Below are positions 42,137 to 51,318 of a stretch of 64,000 bases of DNA, piece by piece. A program made the position numbers and the translations under genes. The notes beneath the pieces were generated by a model, which saw only the letters and a program-made list of their open reading frames with translations, made no database searches and was not told the DNA's origin. The stretch spans positions 1,178,001 to 1,242,000 of the forward strand of contig NZ_LUAX01000007.1 in the NCBI RefSeq assembly GCF_001695575.1. Reading direction: 5' to 3'. The stretch's first letter is position 1; the number at the start of each line of letters is the position of its first letter. The DNA comes from Vibrio europaeus (GTDB lineage: Bacteria > Pseudomonadota > Gammaproteobacteria > Enterobacterales > Vibrionaceae).

Positions 42137-43102
42137 ATGCGTTGGATATTACTTTGTCTAGTTTTTTCGTCCCAAGCATTTGCAGCTAAAGTGTTGCTGA
42201 TTGAAAGCTATCACTCCGAATACCCTTGGGATAAAAGTTATGTTGAAGGCATACAGGCTACGTTAGCCGATACGGTTGAGTTAGAAACTTTTCAAATGGA
42301 TACCAAACGTATCCCTAAAGCAGATTACGCGGGAAAAGCCACCGAAGCGTTTGCCAAGTATAAGAGCTTTAAGCCTGATATTGTCATGCTCGGTGATGAT
42401 AATGCCTTATCCTATATGCTGCCGATGTTATTTGATGAGCCGATTTCGATTGTATTTTTAGGAATTAACTCTAACCCTAGAAAGATATTGTCGAAACATC
42501 GTGGTCAGGCAAAAGTGACGGGCGTGCTGGAACGGCCGCTTTTTACCAAGTCACTAGGTGAGCTTAGGAAGCTGTTTGATGATCAAGATTTCAAGGTAAA
42601 GGTGCTATTTGATTCAGGTGTGACGTCCCAAATCGCTAAGAGTTATATAGATAAACAATATACTTTGATTAGAGACAACCTTGGGATTGATGTTGATATT
42701 CAAGCGATTGCGACCAAAAATGAGTGGCAAAGCCAAGTCAGCGAGGCAAAGAATGAAGGTTTTACGGTCATCATTGTTGGCCTCTATCAAACGCTGGTCG
42801 ATGAACAAGGTAATAACGTCCCAGCCGAGCAAGTCATTAATTGGACCAATCAACACTCTGAGTTGCCGATTTTTGCATTTTGGGATTTTGCCGTTGGTGA
42901 AAAGAAAGCGGTAGGTGGTGTGGTGCTGTTCGGCCACAGCCAAGGGGAGCAGGCGGCAACCTTGGTGAATGAAATTATCAACCATGGCCACAGAAAGCCA
43001 ATTCCTATCGTGACAGGCAATCAAGGTAAAGCGATTTATTCAGAATCAGAGCGAGCAAGGTGGGATCTAGAAATGCCTTCTCATTGGCGTTCAATTGATT
43101 GA
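42137..43102 (+). CDS. Periplasmic binding protein (ABC_sub_bind type)
   Basis: 321 aa. Signal peptide (SSQAFAA cleavage), then KVLLIESYHSEYPWDKSYVEGI, a family-typical beginning, and a two-lobed fold (IVFLGINSNPR, then PIFAFWDFAVGEKKAVGGVVLFGHSQGEQA region). No permease or ATPase genes follow, so it more likely feeds a sensor than a transporter. The kinase at 40060 is divergent, 118 bases away. AAGAGGAAACACTC precedes the ATG. Ligand unknown. Confidence 0.88.
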   Translation: MRWILLCLVFSSQAFAAKVLLIESYHSEYPWDKSYVEGIQATLADTVELETFQMDTKRIPKADYAGKATEAFAKYKSFKPDIVMLGDDNALSYMLPMLFDEPISIVFLGINSNPRKILSKHRGQAKVTGVLERPLFTKSLGELRKLFDDQDFKVKVLFDSGVTSQIAKSYIDKQYTLIRDNLGIDVDIQAIATKNEWQSQVSEAKNEGFTVIIVGLYQTLVDEQGNNVPAEQVINWTNQHSELPIFAFWDFAVGEKKAVGGVVLFGHSQGEQAATLVNEIINHGHRKPIPIVTGNQGKAIYSESERARWDLEMPSHWRSID

Positions 43103-43250
43103 ATTGTCACTTACTAAGGTGCTGATATAGAGAAGTTTGAACTATGTCGAAGCAATTGATTTACAATTCACGGGATTACAGATAAAAAGAGCAAAAGAAT
43201 TTGTAATTGATGACGATAATATAAAGTGATCAAACTAAGAAAGTAGAATT

Positions 43251-44234
43251 ATGAGCGGATCAACCAGTACGATTTTAACGGAAAGTGGTACCAATGAACT
43301 TGAGATTATTGAGTTTCATTTGGTTAAGGAACTGCCAGACGGCAGCAAAAAGACGTGCTATTACGGTATTAACGTCGCTAAAGTGAGAGAGGTCATCCAA
43401 GTACCGGAAACAACCGATTACCCCAATGCACAACCGCATATGGTGGGGGTATTCTCGTCTCGTGATATTTTAACTCCGTTGGTCGATCTTGCTGGTTGGT
43501 TGGGTGTTCCAACGTCGAAAGATCTACAGAAAAAATTTGTTATTGTCACCGACTTTAACAATATGACTAATGGCTTTTTGATCGACAGCATTAGCCGAAT
43601 TCATCGAATCTCTTGGAATGATGTTGAGTCTCCAAGCCAATTCCTCGAAGCCGGTGAGCAAGACTGTGTGGTCGCGGTAGTGCGTAAAGATGGCAACTTG
43701 ATCATGATTCTCGACTTCGAGAAAATTATTGCCGACATCAACCCAGAGCTGAGCATGGAAAAATACGATGTCACAATCGATAAGAGCGTTGATCTTAATC
43801 AGCGGATGGTCACTAAGCGAAATGGCAAAACCGTCATGGTGGTGGACGATTCAGCGTTTATCCGTTCTTTGATCCAAGATACATTGAGTTCTTCGGGGTA
43901 CAACATCATCTCATGTAAAGATGGTGGTGAAGCGCACGAGAAACTTATGAGTTTAATTGAAGTTGCCAAAGAAGAAGGCTTACCCGTTAGCGAATTGATT
44001 GATGGTGTAGTGACAGACGTAGAGATGCCTCGTATGGATGGTATGCACTTAGTTAAGCGTCTACGTGATACTGATTCTTATGCCTCTATGCCAATCGTCA
44101 TGTTCTCATCTCTAATGAGTGAAGATAACCGAGCTAAGGCGTTAGCACTCGGTGCTAACGATACCATTACCAAACCGGAAATTGGTAAGATGGTCTCTAT
44201 GATGGATAAGTACATTTTCGGTAAGAACGCTTAG
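43251..44234 (+). CDS. cheV: Chemotaxis coupling protein CheV
   Basis: 327 aa. CheW-like domain at about 10-175 (FHLVKELPDGSKKTCYYGINVAKVREV opening) followed by a receiver domain at about 190-322 with VMVVDDSAF and phosphoacceptor Asp256 in VVTDVEMPRMDG. Couples chemoreceptors to CheA and tunes adaptation. Single gene with its own terminator; the chemoreceptor at 45266 is nearby. Confidence 0.95.
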   Translation: MSGSTSTILTESGTNELEIIEFHLVKELPDGSKKTCYYGINVAKVREVIQVPETTDYPNAQPHMVGVFSSRDILTPLVDLAGWLGVPTSKDLQKKFVIVTDFNNMTNGFLIDSISRIHRISWNDVESPSQFLEAGEQDCVVAVVRKDGNLIMILDFEKIIADINPELSMEKYDVTIDKSVDLNQRMVTKRNGKTVMVVDDSAFIRSLIQDTLSSSGYNIISCKDGGEAHEKLMSLIEVAKEEGLPVSELIDGVVTDVEMPRMDGMHLVKRLRDTDSYASMPIVMFSSLMSEDNRAKALALGANDTITKPEIGKMVSMMDKYIFGKNA

Positions 44235-44258
44235 AACACTCCTGTTCATCTTTCATTT

Positions 44259-44283
44259 AAAGGCACGCATTGCGTGCCTTTTG
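44259..44283 (+). terminator. Terminator of cheV
   Basis: 10-bp perfect stem AAAGGCACGC/GCGTGCCTTT with a 3-base loop and a short T stretch. Confidence 0.85.
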
Positions 44284-44350
44284 TCGTTAATCCCCTTTCA
44301 CGCATAAGATCCTTTTCGTCATAACTGTTGTGGTTTGATATTAAATCTAA

Positions 44351-44372
44351 TAAACTAGTTTAAATTCAAACT
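44351..44372. promoter_or_regulatory. Candidate MarR-family operator
   Basis: TAAACTAGTTTA (12-base perfect palindrome, 44351-44362) overlaps AGTTTAAATTCAAACT (44357-44372), itself a near-palindrome. The MarR gene starts 13 bases further on, so self-repression is likely. Confidence 0.5.
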
Positions 44373-44385
44373 AAAATGCAGTGCT

Positions 44386-44826
44386 ATGAAACCAACAGAC
44401 ACGATAGGCGGATTGGTTGGCTTGGCTTCTCGGGTTTTAACCAACGAACTTGAGGCGCAATTTAGCCAAAATGGGCTCAAGTTGACCCGTGAACAGTGGA
44501 TCTTCTTGATGACAGTCATCGAAGCAGAGCGCATTACGCCGGCCGAATTGTCACAAAGGTTGTTAAAAAATCGAGGCTCGGTGACCAGTCTGATTAAAGG
44601 ATTGGAAAAGCGCGAGTTGATACGCCGACTGACATCTGAAACTGACGGAAGAAGCTATTCAATAGTCGCGACACCAGAAGCAATCGCACTGGTTGAGTCC
44701 TCGAAACACGTCGCCTTTGGTGTATTAGGTAAAGCACTGCACAATTTTGATGATCAACAACAGCAACAACTTCACGAATTGCTCAACATGTTTGTGGAGA
44801 ATTTATTAGGAGAAAATAATGGATAA
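44386..44826 (+). CDS. MarR-family regulator
   Basis: 146 aa. Winged-helix region at about 30-100 with LTREQWIFLMTVIEAERITPAELSQRLLKNRGSVTSLIKGLEKRELIRR and the D-x-R wing (TDGRSYS). Forms dimers that bind AT-rich palindromes and release on ligand or oxidant. It overlaps the glyoxalase-fold gene by eight bases, so the two are coupled and that gene is its natural target. Confidence 0.9.
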   Translation: MKPTDTIGGLVGLASRVLTNELEAQFSQNGLKLTREQWIFLMTVIEAERITPAELSQRLLKNRGSVTSLIKGLEKRELIRRLTSETDGRSYSIVATPEAIALVESSKHVAFGVLGKALHNFDDQQQQQLHELLNMFVENLLGENNG

Positions 44827-45220
44827 ACCATTCGAAGACCACGGCCTATTTAGCTGGTGTGAACTGATGACGACTGATTTTGAGAAGTCTCTAGAGTTCT
44901 ACTCTAATGTGTTGGGCTGGACGCTAAGAGAAGTGCCGGGAAGAAACCAGTCGCGTTATGCCTTGGTGATGAACGAAAACAGTTCAGAGCCATTTGCTGG
45001 CATTCTGACGATGCCGGAGCCATTAAAAGAGCGCGGCGTACCGAGCTTTTGGCAAGCCTATGTGACCGTAGAGGATGTGGATGCAACGCTTGAAAAAGCG
45101 CTAGAAAATGGTGCGCAAGTAGTCGTTGAGCCGATGGATATTGAACGTATTGGTCGTATTGCTTCATTTCGCGACCCACTCGGCAGCGTATTGTCTGTCA
45201 TTAAATACGCGAGAAAGTGA
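44819..45220 (+). CDS. VOC-superfamily (glyoxalase-fold) protein
   Basis: 133 aa. Two beta-alpha-beta-beta-beta modules: FSWCELMTTDFEKSLEFYSNVLGW and FWQAYVTVEDVDATLEKALENGA, ending FRDPLGSVLSVIK. These are metal-dependent enzymes or antibiotic- and toxin-binding proteins. Ribosome site TTAGGAGAAA lies in the marR end. Substrate unknown; MarR control suggests a detoxification role. Confidence 0.88.
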   Translation: MDKPFEDHGLFSWCELMTTDFEKSLEFYSNVLGWTLREVPGRNQSRYALVMNENSSEPFAGILTMPEPLKERGVPSFWQAYVTVEDVDATLEKALENGAQVVVEPMDIERIGRIASFRDPLGSVLSVIKYARK

Positions 45221-45224
45221 TACG

Positions 45225-45252
45225 AAAAGAGGCTCTTGAAGAGCCTCTTTTT
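45225..45252. terminator. Bidirectional terminator
   Basis: 11-bp stem AAAAGAGGCTC/GAGCCTCTTTT with TTGAA loop. A-run on one side and T-run on the other, so it can stop both the VOC transcript and the convergent chemoreceptor gene. Confidence 0.88.
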
Positions 45253-45265
45253 AATTGTGCGGTAA

Positions 45266-46909
45266 TTACACCTTAAAGAATCCAAGCTGCTGTTTTTGAT
45301 TTTCAGCTAAGTTAGATAGCTCTTGGCTTGCAGCCGCCGATTGAGTAATACCGGTCACGTTTTGGCTCACGAGCTCGTAGATGTTGCCAAGGTTCTTATT
45401 AATGTCAGATGTCACCTGACCTTGCTCTTCAGAAGCCACAGCCACTTGCGCATTAAGCGTGGTGAGTTCAGATATTGAAGAACTAATATTACCCAGTGCT
45501 TCGCTGACTAGCACTGCTTGTTGCTGGTTTTCAGAAAGCATCTCAAGGCTAGAGTTCATGCTGTCGTTAGCGCTGCCTGACTGTCGCTGAAGCTCCTCGA
45601 TGATGGTTTGAATCTCTTTGGTTGATTCTTGAGTGCGTGCGGCAAGCATACGCACTTCATCGGCTACCACCGCAAAACCACGGCCACTTTCACCTGCACG
45701 CGCTGCTTCAATCGCTGCGTTGAGTGCCAGCAGATTGGTTTGCTCTGAAATACTCTCGATAACCTCAATCACCTTACCAATCTGTTCTGACTGATCTTTT
45801 AGCGTGTTTACGACACTCGCAGCCTGAGTAAGTTGATCGGCCATTTTTGCGCTTTCACGAGTGTTTTGCTCGAAGATCGCTAGGCTTTCTCGCGCGAGTT
45901 TATCGGCGCTACTTGAAGCTTGGTCGGCAAGGTTGGCATTTTGTGTGACTTCAGACGCAGTGCTTTCCATCTGGTTGATGGCAGAAGCCACTTGCTCAAC
46001 CTCGTTCTTCTCTTGATCTGAGTTGGCAGTTGATTGTGTCATCACCGCTGCAAGCTCGGTAGAAGCCGAAGCCACATCGACACTAATGCGCACCAGCGAA
46101 TCGACAGTCGTTTTAAGCTGTACCACAGTAGCGTTGAAGTCTTTTGATAGGGCGGTGATCTCATTGTTACCTTGCTCTTCAACGTTCACTTTAAGGTTGC
46201 CCTGAGCCAGTTCTTGCATCGCTTTTTGTAGCTTTCTGATTGGCGTAACGATGATCCCCGCGAGCACCCAGCTAATGACAAACGCGCCAAGTAAAACAAA
46301 ACCTAAACCAATGATAGATTTGGTCATTACGTCGGAGTGAATTTCGCCATTATGTTCAACTTCTGCTAAAGCCAGTAGATTAAGCTTACTCGACAAATCT
46401 TCAATTGCTTGGACCATTAGGTTGCCTTTATCGCGATAAAGGGCAGATGCTTGGTCATATTTGCGTTGGAATTCGCTAGATACTGTAGACTGGCTGTGTT
46501 TGGTGTTTAAAAGTGGCACCATGGTGTTGATCGAGTAACCAACATAACCCTCAATCGCCTCTTCCATCTGCTTTACTTCGCGTTGTAAGCCGTCGATATC
46601 ACGTAGCGAGTCGAGAAGGCGCAAATTGTCATTCTGTTTTGCGAGTAATGTTGACTGAAGTTGAGCAACATCTTCGGCACGGAATAGGCTGTAAATTGCC
46701 TTGATACGCATGCCATAAGTGTTGTCGATGATTTTTGTCAGTTCGTCTTTATGCTTAACCACGTCTTCGGTAGATACCGTGACCTGGTTAAATGCATGCT
46801 TTAAGCTGGTGGTGCTGTAAGTAATGCCGACAATGAGTAGTAATAAGGTGAATATTACAGGCACGACGACCTGTAACTTAATCGATAAGCCGTTTAGTAA
46901 CTGGCGCAT
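45266..46909 (-). CDS. Methyl-accepting chemotaxis protein
   Basis: 547 aa. Membrane helix 11-30, a periplasmic four-helix-type sensor (about 31-190), second helix 193-215, HAMP, and a cytoplasmic hairpin with the conserved tip region ISEQTNLLALNAAIEAARAGESGRGFAVVADEVR. Ligand unknown. Divergent from pstS over a 371-base gap that carries Pho boxes, so a phosphate-starvation link is possible but unproven. Confidence 0.95.
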   Translation of the reverse strand: MRQLLNGLSIKLQVVVPVIFTLLLLIVGITYSTTSLKHAFNQVTVSTEDVVKHKDELTKIIDNTYGMRIKAIYSLFRAEDVAQLQSTLLAKQNDNLRLLDSLRDIDGLQREVKQMEEAIEGYVGYSINTMVPLLNTKHSQSTVSSEFQRKYDQASALYRDKGNLMVQAIEDLSSKLNLLALAEVEHNGEIHSDVMTKSIIGLGFVLLGAFVISWVLAGIIVTPIRKLQKAMQELAQGNLKVNVEEQGNNEITALSKDFNATVVQLKTTVDSLVRISVDVASASTELAAVMTQSTANSDQEKNEVEQVASAINQMESTASEVTQNANLADQASSSADKLARESLAIFEQNTRESAKMADQLTQAASVVNTLKDQSEQIGKVIEVIESISEQTNLLALNAAIEAARAGESGRGFAVVADEVRMLAARTQESTKEIQTIIEELQRQSGSANDSMNSSLEMLSENQQQAVLVSEALGNISSSISELTTLNAQVAVASEEQGQVTSDINKNLGNIYELVSQNVTGITQSAAASQELSNLAENQKQQLGFFKV

Positions 46910-47171
46910 TTAAAGTCCTCTTCGATGAAATATTAATAGTTTTATAATTGTTATAATGAGAGTGATTCTAATTCCTTTGATGTATAAATCAATGGTGAAG
47001 TGATTAAGGTATTTACAAAGTTTGAACAGGCATTATGCAACTGAATTTATTATATTTTTCATTAGGTTAAAATCTGTTCAGTTGCGTTGTCTAAACCACC
47101 ACTAACGCTACGGGAACAATAAAACTAATGACTACGTTGTAGAGTGATAGGGCGAAAAAGAAAATATTCAT

Positions 47172-47226
47172 CTGTCATACAGGCTTCAACTAAGTGAAAC
47201 ACAACTGTCATATTTGAGTCCTAAAG
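47172..47226 (+). promoter_or_regulatory. PhoB box array before pstS
   Basis: CTGTCAT at 47172 and again at 47205, 33 bases apart, exactly three 11-base PhoB half-site periods; the 11-mers between start GCTTCAA and GTGAAAC. Candidate -10 TAAAGT at 47222-47227. The 14-base AAGTGAAACACAAC at 47192-47205 is repeated exactly at 47239-47252, a local duplication. The rest of the gap from 46910 shows no gene. Confidence 0.6.
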
Positions 47227-47280
47227 TGGGCACCGTTCAAGTGAAACACAACGGCAATAAAGCCACTTAAGGAAATTGTG

Positions 47281-48102
47281 ATGAAAAAGACAGTAATCGG
47301 TGCAATCGCACTTCTAGGCGCAATGGCAGTGACTTCAGTTTCTGCTAAAGAAACTATCTCTGCAGTGGGTTCTAGCAGCGTAACTCCACTGATGGAAGTT
47401 TTCTCTGAAACATACATGAAGACACACAATAACGTATTTATCGAAGTTCAAGGCCCTGGTTCTTCTGCTGGTGTAAAAGCAGCGAAAAACGGCAGTGCTG
47501 ACCTTGGTATGTCTTCACGTAACCTGAAAGATTCTGAAAAAGAGCCTGCGCTTAAAGAACTAACAGTTGCACTAGACGGTATTGCAGTCGTTGTTAACCC
47601 AAAAAATGGTCTAGACAAGCTAACGGCTGAACAAGTAACTGCGATTTACAAAGGCGACATCACTAACTGGAAAGATGTTGGTGGTGCTGATAAGCCAATC
47701 GTAGCAATCACTCGTGACACAGCTTCTGGTACTCGTGGTGCATTCGAAGACATCATGAAGCTTAAGAAGAAAATCTCTGGTAAGAAGGTCTCTGCAATCT
47801 CTCAACGTGCTCAAGTTGCAAACGGTAACGGCGCACTGAAAACTATGGTTGCTTCAAACCCTTACGCGATCGGCTACATCTCTCTAGGTACAGTTGATAA
47901 CTCTGTAAACGCGCTTTCAATCGACGGTGTAGCAGCGAACGTAGACAACGTTAAGAACGGCTCTTACAAAGTTGCTCGCCCATTCCTTGTTCTTTTCAAA
48001 GAAGGCAAACCATCTGCTGAAGCTCAGAAATTCCTAGATTGGATGGTTTCTGACGAAGCACAAGCTCTTGTTGATAACAAAGGCTACATCTCAGTTAACT
48101 AA
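47281..48102 (+). CDS. pstS: Phosphate-binding periplasmic protein
   Basis: 273 aa from ATG 47281; GTG 47278 is just before it, and AAGGAA fits the ATG better. Signal peptide ends at VSAKE. Phosphate-contact motifs AVGSSSVTPLMEVF, GPGSSAGVKAAKNGSADLGMSSR and RDTASGTRGAFEDI. Delivers phosphate to PstCA. Short form (about 270 aa) of the family, as on vibrio second chromosomes. Confidence 0.96.
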   Translation: MKKTVIGAIALLGAMAVTSVSAKETISAVGSSSVTPLMEVFSETYMKTHNNVFIEVQGPGSSAGVKAAKNGSADLGMSSRNLKDSEKEPALKELTVALDGIAVVVNPKNGLDKLTAEQVTAIYKGDITNWKDVGGADKPIVAITRDTASGTRGAFEDIMKLKKKISGKKVSAISQRAQVANGNGALKTMVASNPYAIGYISLGTVDNSVNALSIDGVAANVDNVKNGSYKVARPFLVLFKEGKPSAEAQKFLDWMVSDEAQALVDNKGYISVN

Positions 48103-48129
48103 TAACAGTTAACCCCATTTATTAAATTT

Positions 48130-48159
48130 GCTCAGCCCACCTTTTCGGGCTGAGCGTTT
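48130..48159 (+). terminator. Partial terminator between pstS and pstC
   Basis: 9-bp stem GCTCAGCCC/GGGCTGAGC followed by GTTTTC. Explains how PstS can be made in excess over the permease. Confidence 0.75.
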
Positions 48160-48207
48160 TCAATCCATTTCGATTCTGCTTTGCAGCTCGAACTGTGAGA
48201 TTTTCAT

Positions 48208-49137
48208 ATGACCATCGCAAATAGTGAAAAGCTTATGAATACTGAAGCGACTCAACTAAACAAGTCAGGTCTACGTGCCCAAAAGCGTGTAGATTGGAAA
48301 GAACGAATCTTCCATGGCCTGTTTTTAACCAGTGCGGTTATCGGTATTGTCTCTCTAGCGGTTATCGCTTACTTCATCGTTAAAGAAAGTATCCCAGCGT
48401 TCCAAGAAGCGGGTGTTTCTGGCATCGTCCTAGGCCAAGATTGGCTGCCGCCAGCGCTTTACGGCGTTGCTACTATGATTGTTGCCTCTGTGGTATCCAC
48501 CTTAGGTGCGGTTGTGGTTGGTGTACCAGTTGGTGTTCTAACGGCGATTTATATTGCTGAAATCGCGCCTAAACGTGTTGCTGACATTATTCGCCCTGCG
48601 GTAGAGCTTTTGGCGGGTATCCCTTCGGTCGTATACGGCTTCTTCGGTTTGGTAATCATTGTTCCTCTGATTCAAAATATCTTCAACGTTCCGGCAGGTA
48701 ACACGATTCTAGCGGGTATCATTGTGCTAGGTGTGATGATTCTTCCAACGGTTATCACGGTATCTGAAACCTCGATTCGCGCAGTACCGAGAACCTATAA
48801 AGAAGGTTCTTTGGCGCTAGGCGCTTCAAAAATCTTTACTATCTTCAAACTGCTAGTTCCGGCTGCTAGAAGCGGTATTATGACAGGTGTGATTTTGGGT
48901 ATCGGCCGCGCACTTGGCGAAACTATGGCAATCATCATGGTTATGGGTAATGCGCCAGCGATGCCTGAGGGTATTCTTGACTCTGCTCGTACTCTAACAG
49001 CGAACATTGCGATTGAAATGTCTTACGCAAGTGGTGTCCACGCGAATGCACTTTACGCAACCGGTGTTGTTCTACTGGTGTTTATTATGTCTCTGAATGC
49101 GGTTCTGCTTTACCTTAACCGTGAAAAAGCGAAGTAA
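48208..49137 (+). CDS. pstC: Phosphate ABC transporter permease PstC
   Basis: 309 aa, six membrane helices. AGIPSVVYGFFG and the EAA-like loop GASKIFTIFKLLVPAARSGI are kept. The start may instead be the ATG at 48235. Stop overlaps the pstA start by one base. Partner of PstA in the inner-membrane phosphate channel. Confidence 0.95.
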   Translation: MTIANSEKLMNTEATQLNKSGLRAQKRVDWKERIFHGLFLTSAVIGIVSLAVIAYFIVKESIPAFQEAGVSGIVLGQDWLPPALYGVATMIVASVVSTLGAVVVGVPVGVLTAIYIAEIAPKRVADIIRPAVELLAGIPSVVYGFFGLVIIVPLIQNIFNVPAGNTILAGIIVLGVMILPTVITVSETSIRAVPRTYKEGSLALGASKIFTIFKLLVPAARSGIMTGVILGIGRALGETMAIIMVMGNAPAMPEGILDSARTLTANIAIEMSYASGVHANALYATGVVLLVFIMSLNAVLLYLNREKAK

Positions 49138-50051
49138 TGACTATGTCTCAAGTAAATCAATCACCTAATAAGACAAAGGCCTCGCAAATGGATACAGCAA
49201 AGCTTAAAAAATCGCGTCAGACCAAAGACAATATCCTAAATGCCTTCGTTTGGGCTGCTGCGGCGCTAACGGTTGGATTCTTGTTCTGGATTATCTGGTA
49301 CATTCTTTCCAATGGCCTCAAGCATGTGGATTGGGCGTTTATTACCGATAACTACACTGCAACTGGCAAAGAAAAGGGTATTTTCCCGATGATCGTATCG
49401 ACCATTTACATGGTTATTGCATCGATCGCGGTTGCAGCGCCACTCGGTATTATGACGGCCATCTACCTAACTGAGTATGCGAAGGTGGGCAGCCGATTAG
49501 TTAAAGTTATTCGTTTCTGTACTGAGTCACTGGCCGGTATTCCATCGATTATCTTTGGTCTATTTGGTATGACCTTCTTCGTGGCGATTCTTGGTCTTGG
49601 CTTCTCGATTCTATCGGGTGCTTTAACACTGAGTATTCTTATTCTGCCAGTCATTATCCGTACTACGGAAGAGGCACTTATGGCAGTACCACAAACATAC
49701 CGTGAAGGCTCTTATGCACTGGGCTCTTCAAAAATCTATACTATCTGGCGTCTTATTCTACCGAGTGCGACACCAGGTATCTTAACTTCGGTCATTCTAA
49801 GTATTGGTCGTGTAATTGGTGAATCCGCACCTGTGTTCCTAACAGCAGGTATGGTTGCGCGAGTTCCAGATTCTCTTCTCGACTCAGGACGCACACTAAC
49901 GGTTCACCTTTATAAGCTAACTACCGAGCTGTTCACTATTGAAGAGTGGAATCAAGCATACGGTACAGCAACAGTGCTGATTGTCTTGGTCTTATTGATC
50001 AATATGACAACCAAATTTATCGCTAGCCGCTTTAACAAAGCGACCTACTAA
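49137..50051 (+). CDS. pstA: Phosphate ABC transporter permease PstA
   Basis: 304 aa, six helices after a long polar N-terminus. Conserved loops AGIPSIIFGLFG and GSSKIYTIWRLILPSATPGI. An alternative ATG lies two codons in. Coupled to pstC. Confidence 0.95.
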   Translation: MTMSQVNQSPNKTKASQMDTAKLKKSRQTKDNILNAFVWAAAALTVGFLFWIIWYILSNGLKHVDWAFITDNYTATGKEKGIFPMIVSTIYMVIASIAVAAPLGIMTAIYLTEYAKVGSRLVKVIRFCTESLAGIPSIIFGLFGMTFFVAILGLGFSILSGALTLSILILPVIIRTTEEALMAVPQTYREGSYALGSSKIYTIWRLILPSATPGILTSVILSIGRVIGESAPVFLTAGMVARVPDSLLDSGRTLTVHLYKLTTELFTIEEWNQAYGTATVLIVLVLLINMTTKFIASRFNKATY

Positions 50052-50108
50052 ACCTAGCCCTAATCAGCATAGTTAGACACGAATTACAGAATTTTAGAGA
50101 TTAAGACA

Positions 50109-50858
50109 ATGAACAAATTTGATATTGAAAATCTAGATCTATTTTACGGCGAAAACCAAGCACTGAAATCAATCAACCTTCCAGTACCAGAACGTCAAGT
50201 CACGGCGCTGATTGGTCCATCTGGCTGTGGTAAGTCAACACTATTGCGTTGCTTGAACCGCATGAACGACTTGATTGAAGGTGTAAAAATCACCGGTCGC
50301 CTAGATATGGATGGCGATGACATTTATGGCAACATTGATGTCGCAGATCTGCGTATCAAAGTAGGTATGGTGTTCCAAAAACCAAACCCATTCCCAATGA
50401 GCATCTACGAGAACGTGGCATATGGCCTAAGAGCTCAAGGTATTAAAGATAAAAAACACATCGACCAAGTTGTCGAGCAATCCCTACGTGGCGCCGCTCT
50501 TTGGGATGAAGTGAAAGACCGTTTGAAATCTCACGCATTCGGATTGTCTGGTGGTCAGCAGCAGCGCTTATGTATCGCGCGCACAATTGCGATGGAGCCT
50601 GATGTCATCTTGATGGATGAACCAACGTCTGCACTTGACCCAATCGCAACACATAAGATCGAAGAGTTAATGGAAGAGCTGAAAAAGAACTATACGATCG
50701 TTATCGTGACGCACTCTATGCAACAAGCACGCCGTATCTCTGACCGTACCGCTTTCTTCCTAATGGGAGAGTTGGTCGAACACAATGATACTCAAGTGAT
50801 TTTTAGCGATCCTCAAGACGACCGAACTCGTGGTTATGTAAACGGTGACTTTGGTTAA
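50109..50858 (+). CDS. pstB: Phosphate ABC transporter ATPase PstB
   Basis: 249 aa. Walker A GPSGCGKST, Q-loop MVFQKPNPFPMSIYENV, signature LSGGQQQRLCIART and Walker B VILMDEPTSALDP. Last gene of pstSCAB; phoU does not follow, a terminator does. Confidence 0.97.
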   Translation: MNKFDIENLDLFYGENQALKSINLPVPERQVTALIGPSGCGKSTLLRCLNRMNDLIEGVKITGRLDMDGDDIYGNIDVADLRIKVGMVFQKPNPFPMSIYENVAYGLRAQGIKDKKHIDQVVEQSLRGAALWDEVKDRLKSHAFGLSGGQQQRLCIARTIAMEPDVILMDEPTSALDPIATHKIEELMEELKKNYTIVIVTHSMQQARRISDRTAFFLMGELVEHNDTQVIFSDPQDDRTRGYVNGDFG

Positions 50859-50906
50859 GATCAAATACTGGCAAGACAAAATTATAACTATAAGCGATGG
50901 TACTTT

Positions 50907-50932
50907 GCCCCTCATTATGAGGGGCTTTTTTG
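50907..50932 (+). terminator. Terminator of the pst operon
   Basis: 8-bp stem GCCCCTCA/TGAGGGGC, 3-base loop, then TTTTTT. Confidence 0.92.
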
Positions 50933-50948
50933 TATCCGGTGTTTTGAC

Positions 50949-51299
50949 TTAGCGTGTTAATTGCTTAAGTTGGCAATCTTGATCAAGAGAGAAGCGCGTT
51001 GAGTTTTCGGGTGTCGTTATCTCAAGAGTTAACGGGAAATCTGAAGCCGTAAAATGAAACCCTAGACGGGAGTTGGCTGTTAGAGATATTTGTACTGAGT
51101 TAGCACCACTGATTCTAATTTTGCTGTTTTCTGGGGTGTTTGATTGACTCGATATAACTAATTGAATGCCTGACGTGTGAACTTCACACACAAGTCGAGC
51201 ATAGTCGGTAATGATATACATAGAACCGCTACTTCCCTTTGCAATGGTATGTAGAGGAAAGATCAATAAAGCGGTGCATAGTAGCACCGCATTTTTCAT
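50949..51299 (-). CDS. Curli-locus small secreted protein, CsgC-like position
   Basis: 116 aa from ATG 51299; an ATG at 51314, five codons earlier, is also possible. Signal peptide (LLIFPLHTIA), then a short all-beta protein with two cysteines (ARLVCEVH and DQDCQLKQ) that could form a disulphide. It lies 19 bases after csgA, where E. coli has csgC. No clear sequence match to CsgC; an Ig-like fold is plausible from strand pattern. Likely a periplasmic curlin chaperone or inhibitor (inference). Confidence 0.6.
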   Translation of the reverse strand: MKNAVLLCTALLIFPLHTIAKGSSGSMYIITDYARLVCEVHTSGIQLVISSQSNTPENSKIRISGANSVQISLTANSRLGFHFTASDFPLTLEITTPENSTRFSLDQDCQLKQLTR

Positions 51300-51318
51300 A
51301 TCGTACCCATTCATTCGT

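Noticed and set aside
47239..47252. Second copy of AAGTGAAACACAAC as a further PhoB box
   Set aside because: It lies downstream of the predicted start, and the bases after it do not continue the CTGTCAT pattern.
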